7,414 bases of DNA from Lachnospiraceae bacterium (GTDB taxonomy: Bacteria > Bacillota > Clostridia > Lachnospirales > Lachnospiraceae): NCBI GenBank assembly GCA_003489085.1, contig DNJM01000117.1, forward strand, positions 1 through 7,414. The letters are read 5' to 3'. The notes beneath the pieces were generated by a model, which worked only from the letters and a program-made list of their open reading frames with translations, was not told the origin of the DNA and made no database searches. Each line of letters starts with the position of its first letter. The stretch's first letter is position 1. Positions 6,663 to 7,414 of the stretch are shown here, one piece after another. Position numbers and translations under genes: made by a program.

Positions 6663-6704
6663 GTCCTCAATTGACAAATAGCATAATTTTCCAATGAGCA
6701 AAAA

Positions 6705-6770
6705 TACCCTGAACCGAAAGGTGGAATATCTCCCGAAGGAGCTCCTTCCTTTACGGTTCAGGGTACTTTT
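6705..6770. terminator. Bidirectional Rho-independent terminator between convergent genes
   Basis: The stem pairs ACCCTGAACCG (6706-6716) with CGGTTCAGGGT (6754-6764). It continues as AAAGG (6717-6721) with CCTTT (6748-6752), leaving A6753 bulged. The loop contains a small hairpin CTCC-CGAA-GGAG (6730-6741). TTTT follows on the plus strand (6767-6770), and AAAAA (6700-6704) gives a U-run on the minus strand. It can therefore serve both the DUF362 gene and the convergent PmbA-like gene. Confidence 0.88.
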
Positions 6771-6799
6771 CTATTTGCTTTTCTATTTATTTTTCTGCT

Positions 6800-7414
6800 T
6801 TACGTTCCGGATACTACCAGTTCTTTGATTCGAACGGACGGAGCTACGAAAACGCCGGCCATTCCGCCATCTACCAGATAATCATTGCTGATGCCTACAA
6901 TATCATGCAGCATATCAAAGAAATTACCGGCTACTGTGATCTGATTGACACCGCGGGTTACTTTACCGCCTTCTACCAGATATCCTTTGGAAATCAGCGA
7001 AAATTTTCCGGTGACCGGATCTGCACATGCAAACATACCGCCGCATGCTGTAATGTAAAGACCATCTCCCATTTCCTGAATCAACTCTTCACGGGTCTTG
7101 TCCTCTCCGACCAGCTTCAGATTCGTTACACCAATTCCCGGAACACTTCTATAGTTCTCCTTGAATCCATTTCCTGTAGACTTGCATCCGGCTTTCTTTG
7201 CTTCCTCGCAGTTATACAGGAACATCTGAAGTACACCATCTTTGATGATTTCCTTGCGGCTGGTAGGCATTCCTTCATCATCAAAAGCTCTTTTATTTAC
7301 ACCCTCCGGAAGGTTCGGATCTTCGATCAGATTTACGATAGAAGAAGCGATCTGCTCTCCCTTCTTTTCAGCCAGTTTACTCAGCTTTTTCCTTACATTA
7401 TCCGCACCAAAGGC
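6800..7414 (-). CDS. TldD/PmbA family protein, PmbA-like, C-terminal 204 residues (5' end beyond window)
   Basis: TldD and PmbA (TldE) form a soluble metalloprotease that acts on modified peptides and on unfolded peptides, with the metal site in TldD. The reading frame stays open to the window edge, so the ATG at 7268-7270 is internal, not the start. Numbering from the edge, residues 44-53 give FDDEGMPTSR, followed by a KSTGNGF motif. The block GDGLYITACGG...DPVTGKFSLISKGYLVEGGK comes next, then QITVAGNFFDML.DIVGISND and the ending VRIKELVVSGT. The DPVTGxFS and ITxAGNxxDM patterns fit the PmbA side of the family better than TldD, whose C-terminus differs. PmbA is about 450 residues, so less than half is visible. 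A TldD gene would be expected upstream, beyond 7414. It converges on the DUF362 gene across a shared terminator. Confidence 0.85.
   Translation of the reverse strand, partial: AFGADNVRKKLSKLAEKKGEQIASSIVNLIEDPNLPEGVNKRAFDDEGMPTSRKEIIKDGVLQMFLYNCEEAKKAGCKSTGNGFKENYRSVPGIGVTNLKLVGEDKTREELIQEMGDGLYITACGGMFACADPVTGKFSLISKGYLVEGGKVTRGVNQITVAGNFFDMLHDIVGISNDYLVDGGMAGVFVAPSVRIKELVVSGT

Noticed and set aside
6671..6699. Perfect TTGACA at 6671-6676 after the DUF362 stop, a possible promoter
   Set aside because: No acceptable -10 at 16-19 bases (positions 6694-6699 read ATGAGC) and a terminator follows immediately.
6800..7270. Treating the ATG complement at 7268-7270 as the start of the PmbA-like gene
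   Set aside because: The frame stays open to the window edge and encodes the conserved FDDEG motif just upstream, so the gene is longer and truncated by the window.
1..7414. CRISPR arrays, insertion sequences, attachment sites, tRNA or rRNA genes
   Set aside because: No direct-repeat arrays, transposase frames, terminal inverted repeats or RNA-gene signatures were seen on reading the window.

Overview
The window looks like chromosomal DNA of an anaerobic Firmicute, most likely a Lachnospiraceae-type gut clostridium. The reasons are the [FeFe] hydrogenase paired with a GltD/Nfn-like flavoprotein, strong AGGAGG-type ribosome binding sites, sigma-A-type promoters, and family variants (short DUF362 protein, PAP2 phosphatase, DAGK-family lipid kinase, PmbA-like protein) that are typical of clostridia. 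This placement is an inference from gene content; no rRNA or tRNA is present.

Layout. Bases 1-82 hold a short promoter/operator region. Bases 83-3657 are a tight two-gene operon. The first gene fuses a NuoF-type [4Fe-4S] domain to a GltD/NfnB-like FAD/NAD(P) oxidoreductase. It overlaps by 7 bases a 582-residue group A [FeFe] hydrogenase in which every iron-sulfur and H-cluster ligand is intact. A long hairpin terminator follows (3695-3769). Bases 3768-3967 carry, on the minus strand, what appears to be the decayed 3' end of a lost gene. Then come a diacylglycerol-kinase-family lipid kinase (3992-4924) and, from its own strong promoter, a PAP2-family membrane phosphatase (5071-5724). A DUF362 protein (5793-6662) follows, behind a 19-bp-spacer promoter with a MerR-family-like operator. 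A bidirectional terminator (6705-6770) separates it from a convergent, edge-truncated PmbA-like gene (6800-7414, minus strand).

How the genes work together. The first two genes should form one soluble complex moving electrons between NAD(P)H (and perhaps ferredoxin) and H2. The flavoprotein would exchange electrons with the pyridine nucleotide and pass them through several Fe-S clusters to the hydrogenase. This matches the glutamate-synthase-linked class of [FeFe] hydrogenases (group A2), which is recognised in classification schemes but, as far as I know, little characterised biochemically. The lipid kinase and PAP2 phosphatase could act in opposite directions on a membrane lipid phosphate pool, although they have separate transcription signals. 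The DUF362 gene seems to be regulated on its own.

The best leads are the hydrogenase/flavoprotein fusion pair, the MerR-like promoter in front of the DUF362 gene, and the gene remnant between the hydrogenase and the lipid kinase.
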